Positions 1 through 6,499 of a stretch of DNA of 9,281 bases are shown here, in pieces. Position 1 is the stretch's first letter. Each line of letters begins with the position of its first letter. The position numbers were made by a program, and so were the translations under genes. This DNA comes from an uncultured Bacillaceae bacterium. Its GTDB lineage: Bacteria > Bacillota > Bacilli > Bacillales > Caldibacillaceae. The notes under the pieces are model-generated. The model saw nothing but the letters and a program-made list of their open reading frames with translations. It was not told the DNA's origin and ran no database searches. Location of the stretch: NCBI GenBank assembly GCA_937983015.1, contig CALKAK010000112.1, forward strand, positions 1-9,281, read 5' to 3'.

Positions 1-48
1 TAAGTTGCTGACCCTTCTTCAATCGCTTGACGTACGCGCTCTACTTTT

Positions 49-240
49 TTGTTTTCCGTACCGGAAAGTATCGTTGCTTCCCACGGCGGAATGAAAGTAC
101 TGGGAATTTCTTGTTTGACGAATATGGCAGCGGGAATTTTAGATACACCATTAAGTCACGATGAAGTTATCGCCGTAGCCGAAAAAGTGAAAGATCGGTT
201 CATTCAACTCATTAAAGGTATTTTAGAAAAACTCGCCTAA
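49..240 (+). pseudogene. punA: 3' remnant of purine-nucleoside phosphorylase (PunA/PupG type)
   Basis: The reading frame matches the C-terminal ~60 residues of trimeric purine-nucleoside phosphorylases, which split purine nucleosides into base and (deoxy)ribose 1-phosphate in nucleoside salvage. Visible family features are SVPESIVASHGGMKVLGIS (family form is roughly TVPEVIVA.H.GMKVLGIS), then TNMAAGIL and PLSHDEVI, ending with a Lys-rich helix. The family is about 270 residues, so roughly three quarters is missing. An in-frame TGA lies at 28-30, and nothing in any plus frame of 1-48 resembles the expected upstream block (ETPAEIRMLRTLGADAVGMST). The homology therefore seems to begin abruptly near 52-58. 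The TTG at 49 has no Shine-Dalgarno site and is not a credible start. The remnant itself shows little decay, which suggests a recent break or an assembly join. It ends at the terminator 243-318. Confidence 0.7.
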
Positions 241-242
241 TA

Positions 243-318
243 TAAAAACCTCGCTGGTTGATGACCACGTGTCGTATCGAACGAAAACGCGCTCCCGATT
301 CTCCCAGCGAGGTTTTTA
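243..318. terminator. Bidirectional terminator with long loop
   Basis: A perfect 15-bp inverted repeat has arms at 243-257 and 304-318 (TAAAAACCTCGCTGG and its complement) and a 46-nt loop. The A-rich left end and T-rich right end give a U-tract in either direction. It sits between the convergent punA remnant (+) and the secreted-protein gene (-), so it probably stops transcription from both sides. The loop is far longer than usual for an intrinsic terminator. Confidence 0.7.
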
Positions 319-328
319 TTCATTAGCA

Positions 329-901
329 CTATTGGTAATCCGCTAACTCAATATTGTTAATCAACCATTGATCATGAATTTTTATCACTTCTAGTAAAAT
401 CGGTCTTTTTACTGTTAATTCACCAGTTTTCTCATTCGCGCTCGTTACTTCAACGATGTGGCCACGAACTTCAAACTTCTCCTTCCCCGTCCGTTTAATA
501 TCAGCAATATCAATCCGCTCCGGCCACGGGCTCGATGTATAACGCCCGGGCGCGCTGCGCGGATTTTCCAGCCATCGCTTCAATAGTTTGGGAGTGACGA
601 GATCTCCGTAATAGTCCAATATACTCTCCCGTAAAACTTCATCCGGTGCTAATAACGAGACCATCTTCAACCTGTTGCCAAATTGATAAACGATTTCGTG
701 AATTCGTTCTTCAGTATTATCCTGTTCGTCTTGATTTTTCGGCATCTCTTGCTTCTTTTTATTGAAGATGAATGAGAGGACCTCCTGGACTTCCAGTGGT
801 TGATCGTCATGATCTGCCAGTACCTCTTTCCCAGCGAGTGATCCGGTCAAAATTATTACGATAGTAGACGCACGTAATATGTTTTTCCACAATCGTTTCA
901 T
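329..901 (-). CDS. Secreted protein of unknown function with signal peptide
   Basis: I do not recognise this 190-residue protein. It begins with a classical Sec signal peptide: basic MKRLWK, a hydrophobic stretch at about residues 11-23, and a VLA|D cleavage site after residue 29. The mature part starts with a charged, probably flexible linker (about 45-65). A globular C-terminal domain follows, containing a Trp/Pro-rich SPWPERIDI block near residue 124 and a closing beta-rich section (IKIHDQWLINNIELADY). That ending resembles small NTF2-like extracytoplasmic domains, but this is only an impression. There is no lipobox Cys, so it is probably released or held at the membrane-wall interface. 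The ATG at 901 is preceded by GAGGG at suitable spacing. It is the only gene before the shared terminator and lies 133 nt downstream of the microprotein gene on the same strand. Confidence 0.8.
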   Translation of the reverse strand: MKRLWKNILRASTIVIILTGSLAGKEVLADHDDQPLEVQEVLSFIFNKKKQEMPKNQDEQDNTEERIHEIVYQFGNRLKMVSLLAPDEVLRESILDYYGDLVTPKLLKRWLENPRSAPGRYTSSPWPERIDIADIKRTGKEKFEVRGHIVEVTSANEKTGELTVKRPILLEVIKIHDQWLINNIELADYQ

Positions 902-1034
902 TCATCATCCCTCATCCGTCAACTTGATGAATTTCTGTCTGTATTGTTCGCCTATCTCGTAACCTTTATACCCGTGGATGATGAAAGGACTTATCCGTTT
1001 TGGGGGCGGACTGATTTCCCTGCACACATCGCGT

Positions 1035-1184
1035 CTACACTTCACCTAGAATCAATTTCCCCACAATAATCAATATCAGGATTACCAAAATTCCGAGCAC
1101 GACCCGATCGAAAAACTTCCCCATCATCGTTCTCCTCAAGAGAATATCAAATTTCACTTGCAGATACTCTTCGACATCATGCAT
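1035..1184 (-). CDS. 49-residue single-pass membrane microprotein
   Basis: This is a short open frame on the minus strand. The ATG at 1184 is preceded by AGAGGG (1190-1195), 5 nt away, and the frame stops with TAG at 1035-1037. The product has an acidic N-terminus (MHDVEEYLQVKFD), a basic LLRRTMMGKFFDR segment, then about 20 strongly hydrophobic residues (VVLGILVILILIIVGKLIL) and GEV. This predicts one membrane helix, N-terminus inside. Inside the frame a second GAGGAG (1132-1137) precedes two adjacent ATGs (1127 and 1124) in the same frame, which would yield a 30- or 29-residue form. Both starts are credible and both may be used. I cannot assign a family; small holin-like proteins, type I toxins and enzyme-stabilising microproteins all share this shape. 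It lies between the UPF0316 terminator and the secreted-protein gene. Confidence 0.55.
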   Translation of the reverse strand: MHDVEEYLQVKFDILLRRTMMGKFFDRVVLGILVILILIIVGKLILGEV

Positions 1185-1208
1185 GAATTCCCTCTAAAAA
1201 TCGCCCAT

Positions 1209-1235
1209 AAAAAAACATCTCATTTAAGAAATGTT
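1209..1235 (-). terminator. Intrinsic terminator of the UPF0316 gene
   Basis: On the minus strand, AACATTTC (1228-1235) pairs with GAGATGTT (1214-1221), 8 bp including one G-U pair, around a 6-nt loop. The run of seven U (1209-1215) overlaps the end of the right arm. It lies about 60 nt past the stop codon of the gene ending at 1297 and upstream of the microprotein frame. The microprotein is therefore probably transcribed separately or by read-through. Confidence 0.6.
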
Positions 1236-1296
1236 CTAAGTGGATGCTAGACGCTTTTTCGTTACTCAATCCCTCATGAAATAATGGAAATGCCAA

Positions 1297-1845
1297 TTAA
1301 AAAGTTATATGATGGTGAAGAAAGCGCCTTTTTCGTTTCATACTTTTCACTAAATATCCACCTTTAAAATTCGTCGGTTCATAGGCTACAACAAAGGCCT
1401 TCGGTACCTTCCTTTCTAATATATCCAACAATTCCTGTACCCGATTCCGCTTCACGAGAATATCCAGTCGATAACGTTTCGCCCCATTCCGTCCTTCCCC
1501 AACAAAAACGGTCACACCAAATCCTTCATCACGCAACATCTCGATGAGATCATTATTTTTTTCCATTAGACTGACCATGACAATTCGATACCCGATCGCC
1601 AGTTTTTCTTCCAGCCTGCCGCCGATAATCGTTCCGCCTGCATTTCCTAAAGCATATGCGATCATATTGATATAATTGGATAAGTCGGCAAATACCATGC
1701 CCAAACTAATGACATAAATCAACGCCCCGATTCCTCCCAGAATCGCTCCGAGGGTTGTCCGCCCTTTAACGACAAATATCGTTTTTAGCGTCGTTAGTGG
1801 CACGATTACGAATTGCATCAAAACGATCAATGCTGCCTGTAACAA
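1297..1845 (-). CDS. UPF0316 (DUF5698-DUF2179) membrane protein, YebE-like
   Basis: This is a 182-residue integral membrane protein of the UPF0316 family, which includes B. subtilis YebE; its function is not established. The N-terminal DUF5698 part has about three hydrophobic segments and the family landmarks LKTIFVVKGRTTLGA, SNYINMIAYALG and GGRLEEKLAIGY. The C-terminal DUF2179 part is a small soluble domain with RDEGFGVTVFVGEGRNG and a YEPTNFKGGYL ending. The longest open frame begins at an ATG at 1872 with no ribosome-binding site. AGGGAGG at 1854-1860 lies inside that frame, 8 nt before the TTG at 1845, which gives the family-like N-terminus MLQAALIVLMQF, so I chose the TTG. A Lys/Arg/His-rich tail (KRKRRFLHHH) closes the protein. 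It is divergent from the AEC permease gene. Confidence 0.85.
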   Translation of the reverse strand: MLQAALIVLMQFVIVPLTTLKTIFVVKGRTTLGAILGGIGALIYVISLGMVFADLSNYINMIAYALGNAGGTIIGGRLEEKLAIGYRIVMVSLMEKNNDLIEMLRDEGFGVTVFVGEGRNGAKRYRLDILVKRNRVQELLDILERKVPKAFVVAYEPTNFKGGYLVKSMKRKRRFLHHHITF

Positions 1846-1973
1846 ATCATTTTCCTCCCTATTTTCCTTCATCGATCTATAAAAATATTATTTGTGATAT
1901 TCTTAACATATTATCATAGGATGTGGTGAAAAAACAGACGAAAAAGCCGACGATTGCGGAAACAATTGACTTA

Positions 1974-2002
1974 TTTACTTTTACAGTATCTATCAGTATT
2001 AT
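1974..2002 (+). promoter_or_regulatory. Possible SigA-type promoter for the AEC permease gene
   Basis: TTTACT (1974-1979) and TATTAT (1997-2002) are 17 bp apart, an acceptable vegetative promoter. It would give a 5' leader of about 115 nt before the start at 2124. A better -35 match, TTGACT (1966-1971), has no good -10 at normal spacing. The region is AT-rich, so a chance match is possible. Confidence 0.35.
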
Positions 2003-2123
2003 AAACTATTGGACGTTTAGGTTTTGAGGCTTAAAAAGATTCGATTCTCGCAAATGCCACAACGAAAAGCTATTTTTCCGGTTAAAATTTCTCAACATAA
2101 TCAATCGAAAGAAAGGGACGTAT

Positions 2124-3053
2124 ATGCAAGAAATTACCACACTGGCTGAAAATTTATTTGTCTTTTTATTCATTATCATTATTGGCTTATTAATCGGATA
2201 TAAAAAATATGTGTCCAAAGAATTCAAGGATGATTTGACTTTTCTATTATTAAAGGTTACTTTACCGGCGATGATCTTTAATGCGATCGCCCGTCCTTTC
2301 AATGGCGACATGATGAAAAGTGGGTTATACACCTTTATTTTAGCTTTAATCGGTTTTACTATTTGTTTTGTCGTCGGTTATATATTTATGAAAGTTTTTA
2401 AAGTAAAAGAAGAGCGACAGGGCATTTGGCTGATGGGGACGACTTTTTCCAATGTGGGGTTCATGGGATTTCCGGTCATTCATGCGATGTACGGTGAAAA
2501 TGGGTTGTTTCTTACCTCATTTGTTAACATCGCTTTTAATATTTCCTTCTATTCGATCGGTGTCTTCATATTGACGATGGGACAGGAGCAAAAAAGTATC
2601 GATTGGAAAGACATGTTCGTAAATAATATCATGTTTGCCGTTCTCCTTGGGCTTTTCATATATTTTACGCAAATTTCAATTCCTGATTTTGCCCGGAGAC
2701 TGGTTACAATGGTTGGGAATATGACAACGCCACTATCGATGCTCATCATCGGTTTGACGCTAAGCGAATATCCTTTGAAAGAAATTTTTAATCAGCGACT
2801 GCAATATGCTTTAAGTTTTGTCCGGCTATTAGCCGCACCTCTAGTGATCATTCTTTTCTTTAAAGGATTACCGATAGAAGTAAATGAGTTGATGGTCAAT
2901 GTTTTGGTCATTTTAAATGCGATGCCGATTGCCGCTAATACGACGTTATTAGCTCATGAATATGGTGGCGATTATGAATTTGCCGCAAAGTCAACAACGC
3001 TATCCACCGTACTCAGTCTTCTTACACTACCGCTTATTTTTCTGTTCATTTAA
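2124..3053 (+). CDS. AEC (auxin efflux carrier) family permease
   Basis: This is a 309-residue transporter of the AEC family (PF03547), whose bacterial members export or exchange organic acids or other small anions; the substrate cannot be told from the sequence. About ten hydrophobic segments cover the whole length. The first is near residues 11-28, followed by a KLL-type loop and LPAMIFNAIARPF. The family landmark TTFSNVGFMGFPVIHAMYG is near residues 108-126. The second half carries NMTTPLSMLIIGLTL and, near the end, NAMPIAANTTLLAHEYGGD. Length and halves match the family, so it appears intact. The ATG at 2124 is preceded by AAAGGGA at good spacing. It has no obvious operon partner. Downstream it is convergent with the gene ending at 3168, and the hairpin between them has no U-tract on this strand. 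Confidence 0.88.
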   Translation: MQEITTLAENLFVFLFIIIIGLLIGYKKYVSKEFKDDLTFLLLKVTLPAMIFNAIARPFNGDMMKSGLYTFILALIGFTICFVVGYIFMKVFKVKEERQGIWLMGTTFSNVGFMGFPVIHAMYGENGLFLTSFVNIAFNISFYSIGVFILTMGQEQKSIDWKDMFVNNIMFAVLLGLFIYFTQISIPDFARRLVTMVGNMTTPLSMLIIGLTLSEYPLKEIFNQRLQYALSFVRLLAAPLVIILFFKGLPIEVNELMVNVLVILNAMPIAANTTLLAHEYGGDYEFAAKSTTLSTVLSLLTLPLIFLFI

Positions 3054-3096
3054 GGGTACTAAGCAGACAGCGTTTTTCCCACATGCAACTGAAAAT

Positions 3097-3154
3097 AAAA
3101 AGCCCCGGATCCAACCACCGTCACTTACAAAGATGAATTGTGGTTATGTCCGGG
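3097..3154 (-). terminator. Terminator of the membrane-anchored protein gene
   Basis: CCCGGA (3104-3109) pairs with TCCGGG (3149-3154), and AACCAC (3113-3118) pairs with GTGGTT (3140-3145). A 3x3 internal loop separates the two helices and the terminal loop is 21 nt. Read on the minus strand, the stem is followed by GGCTTTTTATTTT, a U-tract suited to the gene ending at 3168. On the plus strand there is no U-tract, so termination of the AEC gene here is less certain. Confidence 0.6.
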
Positions 3155-3167
3155 AAAATCTATGAAT

Positions 3168-3680
3168 CTATAGTGGCATGGTCGAGCGGTTAATCGTCTT
3201 AATTTCTTCCAGCTTATAGGAACCGTCACTAGCTTTCTTAAAATAATATTCTGCTTCAAGCTCATATTCATCGAACATGCCATCTTCTTTTGTAATTTTT
3301 AATTGAATCGTCGATGTATACATAAAAGCATCTCCGGATTCAGCTCTTTCGATCGCTTCATCGGAAAAACGGATATCCAATTCCACGTAACCCGATTCTT
3401 TTACTTCATTAAATAAATCAAGCATGGTTTCCATAACATCATCTGCATTGAGCCATGTATCCTGGATGATCGTTTTAAATTCTTCCTCAGTTTTCACAAT
3501 GTAAATTTGATTAAATTTCTCAATAACGGCTCTCGCTTCTTCTACAAGCGGTTGATCTTCTGATGTGATCGGTGTTTCTTCTGGTTTTTGGAAAATACCG
3601 GAGAACATCACTATAAGGCCTGCGATGATGATGATTAAAAAGGAGACAAACAAGTAAAAAGCTTTTCTACTAATCGACAA
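3168..3680 (-). CDS. Membrane-anchored extracytoplasmic protein of unknown function
   Basis: I do not recognise this 170-residue protein. A short basic N-terminus (SRK) precedes one hydrophobic helix at about residues 7-29 (FYLFVSFLIIIIAGLIVMF). This predicts an anchor with the C-terminal ~140 residues outside the cell. After a Pro/Glu-rich linker, the outer domain is acidic and mixed alpha/beta. It ends in paired strands, DEYELEAEYYFKKAS and YKLEEIKTINRS, which look like the closing sheet of an NTF2-like or lipoprotein-type domain; this is inference. The start is a TTG at 3680. AAGGGGG lies only 2-3 nt upstream, closer than usual, and no in-frame ATG or GTG exists before the upstream stop. 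A TATAAT-like -10 lies at 3717-3722 on the minus strand without a clear -35. Confidence 0.7.
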   Translation of the reverse strand: MSISRKAFYLFVSFLIIIIAGLIVMFSGIFQKPEETPITSEDQPLVEEARAVIEKFNQIYIVKTEEEFKTIIQDTWLNADDVMETMLDLFNEVKESGYVELDIRFSDEAIERAESGDAFMYTSTIQLKITKEDGMFDEYELEAEYYFKKASDGSYKLEEIKTINRSTMPL

Positions 3681-3851
3681 TTCCCCCTTATTCGCTTACT
3701 CGAAAGTTCAAAATCATTATATCACTAAATGATTAGATAAAATTTTCTAACATTGACTAAAAAGTGACAAATCGAACGCCACCGTAATCGATTCTCAAAT
3801 TCTATTCATTACCGGTCGTTTCCCCATGTTCTATTTTTCCTTGTTTTAAAT

Positions 3852-3906
3852 AAAAAGAAAACAGGAAAATCATCCATCCCGTATCGGGGGGCGATTTTCC
3901 TGTTTT
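3852..3906 (-). terminator. glpD intrinsic terminator
   Basis: Perfect 14-bp arms lie at 3858-3871 and 3893-3906 (AAAACAGGAAAATC and its complement). A small inner CCCG/CGGG hairpin sits in the loop. On the minus strand the stem runs into TTTTCTTTTTATTT, a good U-tract 10 nt past the glpD stop. On the plus strand it is followed by a run of T as well, but no plus-strand gene enters it. Confidence 0.85.
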
Positions 3907-3915
3907 TTTTCGCAT

Positions 3916-5580
3916 TTATTTTTCATCAATGGGGGTGACCGCATCCCGTAATTCTACCGCCAATTCCTCGGTATACATCTTTTTTTCTTCTTCCGTCCAC
4001 TTTAGATCTTTGGCCATCTCTGCGATGACCAGATCTTTCCACTGTCTCACCCAATCGATGTTAAAAAATAAGGCTCCTGTTCTCCGAATGAAAAAATCAA
4101 CCGGTTTGACGATCATCTCTTCCATTAAAGCATATTTGTACTGCGCAAAAACGAAGGGGGGCAGGTCCGTATCGCCTTCTACCGCCTCTTTGGCGAAAGC
4201 GAATACTCGATCCACGTTTGTACCGTACCGTTTGGCGAGAATTCTCCCCTCATATTCGCTGAGACCCAATTCTAAAGCTTCCCTTCCCTTTTCTGCAATA
4301 AAAGCCTCAAGGTTATCTGAACCGCCGATATCACCGCCTGATATCGGGAGATGCTTCGTTTGACATGGTCGGAACGTTCGGCCGGATTCAGCCCTAAACT
4401 GGCGGGCGAGTACATCAACGACATCTTCGGCCATTTTACGATACCCTGTAAGCTTGCCACCGGCGATCGTGATCAACCCGCTATCGCCAATCCAGATTTC
4501 ATCTTTCCGGGAAATTTCCGAGGCATCTTTTCCTTCTTCGTATATTAACGGGCGGATGCCAGCCCAGCTCGATTCCACATCATCCTTTGTTACTTTGACA
4601 TCGGGGAACATAAAATGAATCGCCTGTAATAAATAATCCCGATCGTGCACGGTCATTTTCGGATGGGTTTTATCTTCTGTAAACACGGTTTCCGTGGTCC
4701 CCACATACGTCTTGCCATCCCGGGGAATCGCAAATACCATCCGCCCATCGGGGGTATCAAAATAAACGGCTTGCCGTAAAGGGAATACCGCTTGATCGAA
4801 CACGAGATGAATGCCTTTTGTAAGATGTAATTTTTTCGTATAACGGGAATGATCCAATGCCAGCACTTCTTCTACCCATGGGCCTGTCGCATTGACAATT
4901 TTTTCAGCATAGATTTCGTATTCCTTTTTCGATAAAAGGTCTTGAACTTTCGCCCCGATCACCCGGCGGTTTCCATCATAGATGAATTTCGTTGCTTTTA
5001 CATAATTCAGGGCCAGCGCCCCGTTTTCCACCGCTTTTTTCAAAACTTCGATCGTTAAACGGGCATCATCGGTTTTATATTCGACATAATAACCGCCACC
5101 CTGTAACCCGTCTTTCTTGAGTAGCGGCTCTTTTTCCAGCGTCTCCTCGACAGTTAACATTTTCCTCCGCTCATTATGTTTGACCCCGGCCAGACGATCA
5201 TAAAGCCATAAACCGATGGAAGTTGTAAAATAACCATATGTCCCTTCTTTATAAAAAGGCAAAATCATCCATTCCGGGGTCGTAACGTGAGGACCGTTCT
5301 CATAAACGATCGTTCGTTCCCGTCCCGTTTCTCTGACAATATTAAACTCGAAATTTTTTAAATAGCGCAGACCACCATGGATTAATTTTGTTGATCTGCT
5401 CGAGGTACCCGCCGCAAAATCTTGCATTTCGACAAGGGCTACTTTCATTCCCCTGGTTACGGCATCGAGGGCTATTCCGACGCCAGTAATCCCACCACCG
5501 ATGATTAAAACATCATGTTTTTCATTTACCATCCTGAGAAGCAATTCCTGTCGCTTCAAGGTAGAAAAACGTTCCTTCAC
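3916..5580 (-). CDS. glpD: Aerobic glycerol-3-phosphate dehydrogenase (FAD)
   Basis: GlpD oxidises sn-glycerol 3-phosphate to dihydroxyacetone phosphate at the inner face of the membrane and passes electrons to quinone. It links glycerol and phospholipid turnover to glycolysis and respiration. The 554-residue length matches Bacillus GlpD. The N-terminal FAD-binding motif is VLIIGGGITGVGIALDA (GGGITG at residues 28-33), followed by EMQDFAAGTSSRSTKLIHGGLRYL. Later blocks are GGGYYVEYKTDDARLT, NATGPWVEEV, TKGIHLVFD, the substrate-side AIPRDGKTYVGTT, SSWAGIRPLI and SGLITIAGGKLTGYRKMAE. The C-terminal alpha-helical domain (RTGALFFNIDWVRQWKD) is complete. The start is a GTG at 5580, 9 nt after GGGGGAG. 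The gene is monocistronic here; glpF and glpK are not adjacent in this window. Its promoter and leader terminator are described separately. I see no catabolite-control (cre) site. Confidence 0.97.
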   Translation of the reverse strand: MKERFSTLKRQELLLRMVNEKHDVLIIGGGITGVGIALDAVTRGMKVALVEMQDFAAGTSSRSTKLIHGGLRYLKNFEFNIVRETGRERTIVYENGPHVTTPEWMILPFYKEGTYGYFTTSIGLWLYDRLAGVKHNERRKMLTVEETLEKEPLLKKDGLQGGGYYVEYKTDDARLTIEVLKKAVENGALALNYVKATKFIYDGNRRVIGAKVQDLLSKKEYEIYAEKIVNATGPWVEEVLALDHSRYTKKLHLTKGIHLVFDQAVFPLRQAVYFDTPDGRMVFAIPRDGKTYVGTTETVFTEDKTHPKMTVHDRDYLLQAIHFMFPDVKVTKDDVESSWAGIRPLIYEEGKDASEISRKDEIWIGDSGLITIAGGKLTGYRKMAEDVVDVLARQFRAESGRTFRPCQTKHLPISGGDIGGSDNLEAFIAEKGREALELGLSEYEGRILAKRYGTNVDRVFAFAKEAVEGDTDLPPFVFAQYKYALMEEMIVKPVDFFIRRTGALFFNIDWVRQWKDLVIAEMAKDLKWTEEEKKMYTEELAVELRDAVTPIDEK

Positions 5581-5620
5581 TTGGATTCACTCCCCCTGTC
5601 TTGAACGATCTAGTTTTCGT

Positions 5621-5685
5621 AAAAGAAAAAGAGAGGCCAATGAACGGCTGCTTTTCCAAAAAGCAGCGTGCCACTGGTCTCTCTT
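5621..5685 (-). terminator. glpD leader terminator, likely GlpP antitermination target
   Basis: Between the glpD promoter and its start the minus-strand leader RNA can fold into a long stem. The lower helix pairs 5672-5685 with 5629-5642, with one mismatch and one G-U pair. The upper 9-bp helix pairs AAAAGCAGC/GCTGCTTTT (5659-5667 with 5647-5655) around a 3-nt loop. A U-rich tail TTTTTCTTTT (5621-5630) follows at once. In B. subtilis, glpD carries such a leader terminator, and the GlpP protein with glycerol 3-phosphate allows read-through. Position and structure fit that mechanism. The GlpP binding site itself is not resolved from sequence alone. Confidence 0.85.
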
Positions 5686-5716
5686 CCCTCTCCAACCCGA
5701 CTATTTACTTAATTTC

Positions 5717-5745
5717 ACTATAGCAAGCACCGATCCATGTGTCAA
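5717..5745 (-). promoter_or_regulatory. glpD SigA promoter
   Basis: On the minus strand TTGACA (5740-5745) and TATAGT (5717-5722) are separated by exactly 17 bp. This is a perfect -35 and a near-consensus -10. Transcription would begin near 5710 and produce a leader of about 130 nt containing the terminator at 5621-5685. A strong promoter followed by a leader terminator is typical of genes regulated by antitermination. Confidence 0.85.
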
Positions 5746-5851
5746 TTGGATATTTTAATTTTAATTATTGATTATTGAAAAAGATGGCGAGTTGGAATGG
5801 TTCAAACGAACCGGAAAAGATATACTGAAAGAATGAAAGGAGATGGTAGCG

Positions 5852-6499
5852 ATGAAGATCTTTGTAACAGGTTTCGACCCCTTTGGCGGTGAGAAAACGA
5901 ATCCCGCGCTGGAAGCTGTCAAACGCCTGCCTGCAGTTATAAAGGGGACGGAGATATTGAAATTGGAGATTCCCACCGTTTTCGGAAAATGCGCCAAAAT
6001 CGTTGCCGCATCGATCGAACAAGAACATCCTGATTACGTTGTCCACATCGGACAAGCCGGCGGACGATACGGGATCACACCGGAAAGGGTTGCAATCAAT
6101 ATCGATGATGCCCGTATTCCCGACAATGAAGGCAATCAACCGATCGATACGGTCATTCAGCCCGACGGGGAGAATGCCTATTTTTCCCAATTACCCATTA
6201 AGGCGATGGTGACATACATCCATAAAGTAGGTTTACCCGCCTCAGTTTCGAATACCGCCGGCACCTTTGTGTGCAATCACATCATGTACCAAACGTTACA
6301 TTTAACGAACACGAAATATCCAGACATCAAAGCCGGTTTTATTCACGTCCCTTTTCTGCCTGAACAGGTGATCAATCGACCGAATACGCCATCCATGAGT
6401 CTGGAGGATATCGTAAAGGGATTAACCGCTGCTATGGAAGCGATCGTTGATTTCCATGGAAAAGGTGATTTATCCGAAAGCGGCGGTACGATTCATTAA
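5852..6499 (+). CDS. pcp: Pyroglutamyl-peptidase I (pyrrolidone-carboxylate peptidase)
   Basis: Pcp is a cytoplasmic cysteine peptidase of family C15 that removes N-terminal pyroglutamate from peptides. The 215-residue length equals that of Bacillus Pcp. Visible family blocks are VTGFDPFGGEKTNP, HIGQAGGRYGITPERVAIN, DARIPDNEGNQPID, SNTAGTFVCNHIMY and AGFIHVPFLPEQV. The catalytic triad is present as Glu78, Cys141 and His165, three residues lower than Glu81/Cys144/His168 of the B. amyloliquefaciens enzyme because of a shorter N-terminus. An in-frame ATG at 5843 touches the Shine-Dalgarno AAAGGAG (5836-5842). The ATG at 5852, 9 nt after it, is the better start. A TATACT at 5821-5826 may be a -10, and a small inverted repeat GGTTC-AAAC-GAACC (5799-5812) lies just upstream; the -35 is poor. 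The gene is divergent from glpD. Confidence 0.96.
   Translation: MKIFVTGFDPFGGEKTNPALEAVKRLPAVIKGTEILKLEIPTVFGKCAKIVAASIEQEHPDYVVHIGQAGGRYGITPERVAINIDDARIPDNEGNQPIDTVIQPDGENAYFSQLPIKAMVTYIHKVGLPASVSNTAGTFVCNHIMYQTLHLTNTKYPDIKAGFIHVPFLPEQVINRPNTPSMSLEDIVKGLTAAMEAIVDFHGKGDLSESGGTIH

Noticed and set aside
1035..1127. Microprotein as a KdpF-type subunit or a type I toxin
   Set aside because: There are no kdp genes nearby and no antisense RNA signal that I could see; the hydrophobic helix alone is not diagnostic.
1895..1916. TGATA...TATCA half-sites as a repressor operator for the UPF0316 gene
   Set aside because: Only the 5-bp outer arms match and the region is AT-rich, so chance is likely.
2006..2332. 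108-codon minus-strand frame overlapping the AEC gene start
   Set aside because: It overlaps the AEC promoter and first coding third, has no ribosome-binding site and has no family resemblance.
3929..4363. 144-codon plus-strand frame inside glpD
   Set aside because: It is a shadow of the glpD coding strand; glpD is intact and conserved across this stretch.
5765..6190. 141-codon open frame on the minus strand inside pcp
   Set aside because: It is antisense to a well-supported pcp gene with all catalytic residues, and its translation resembles no protein.
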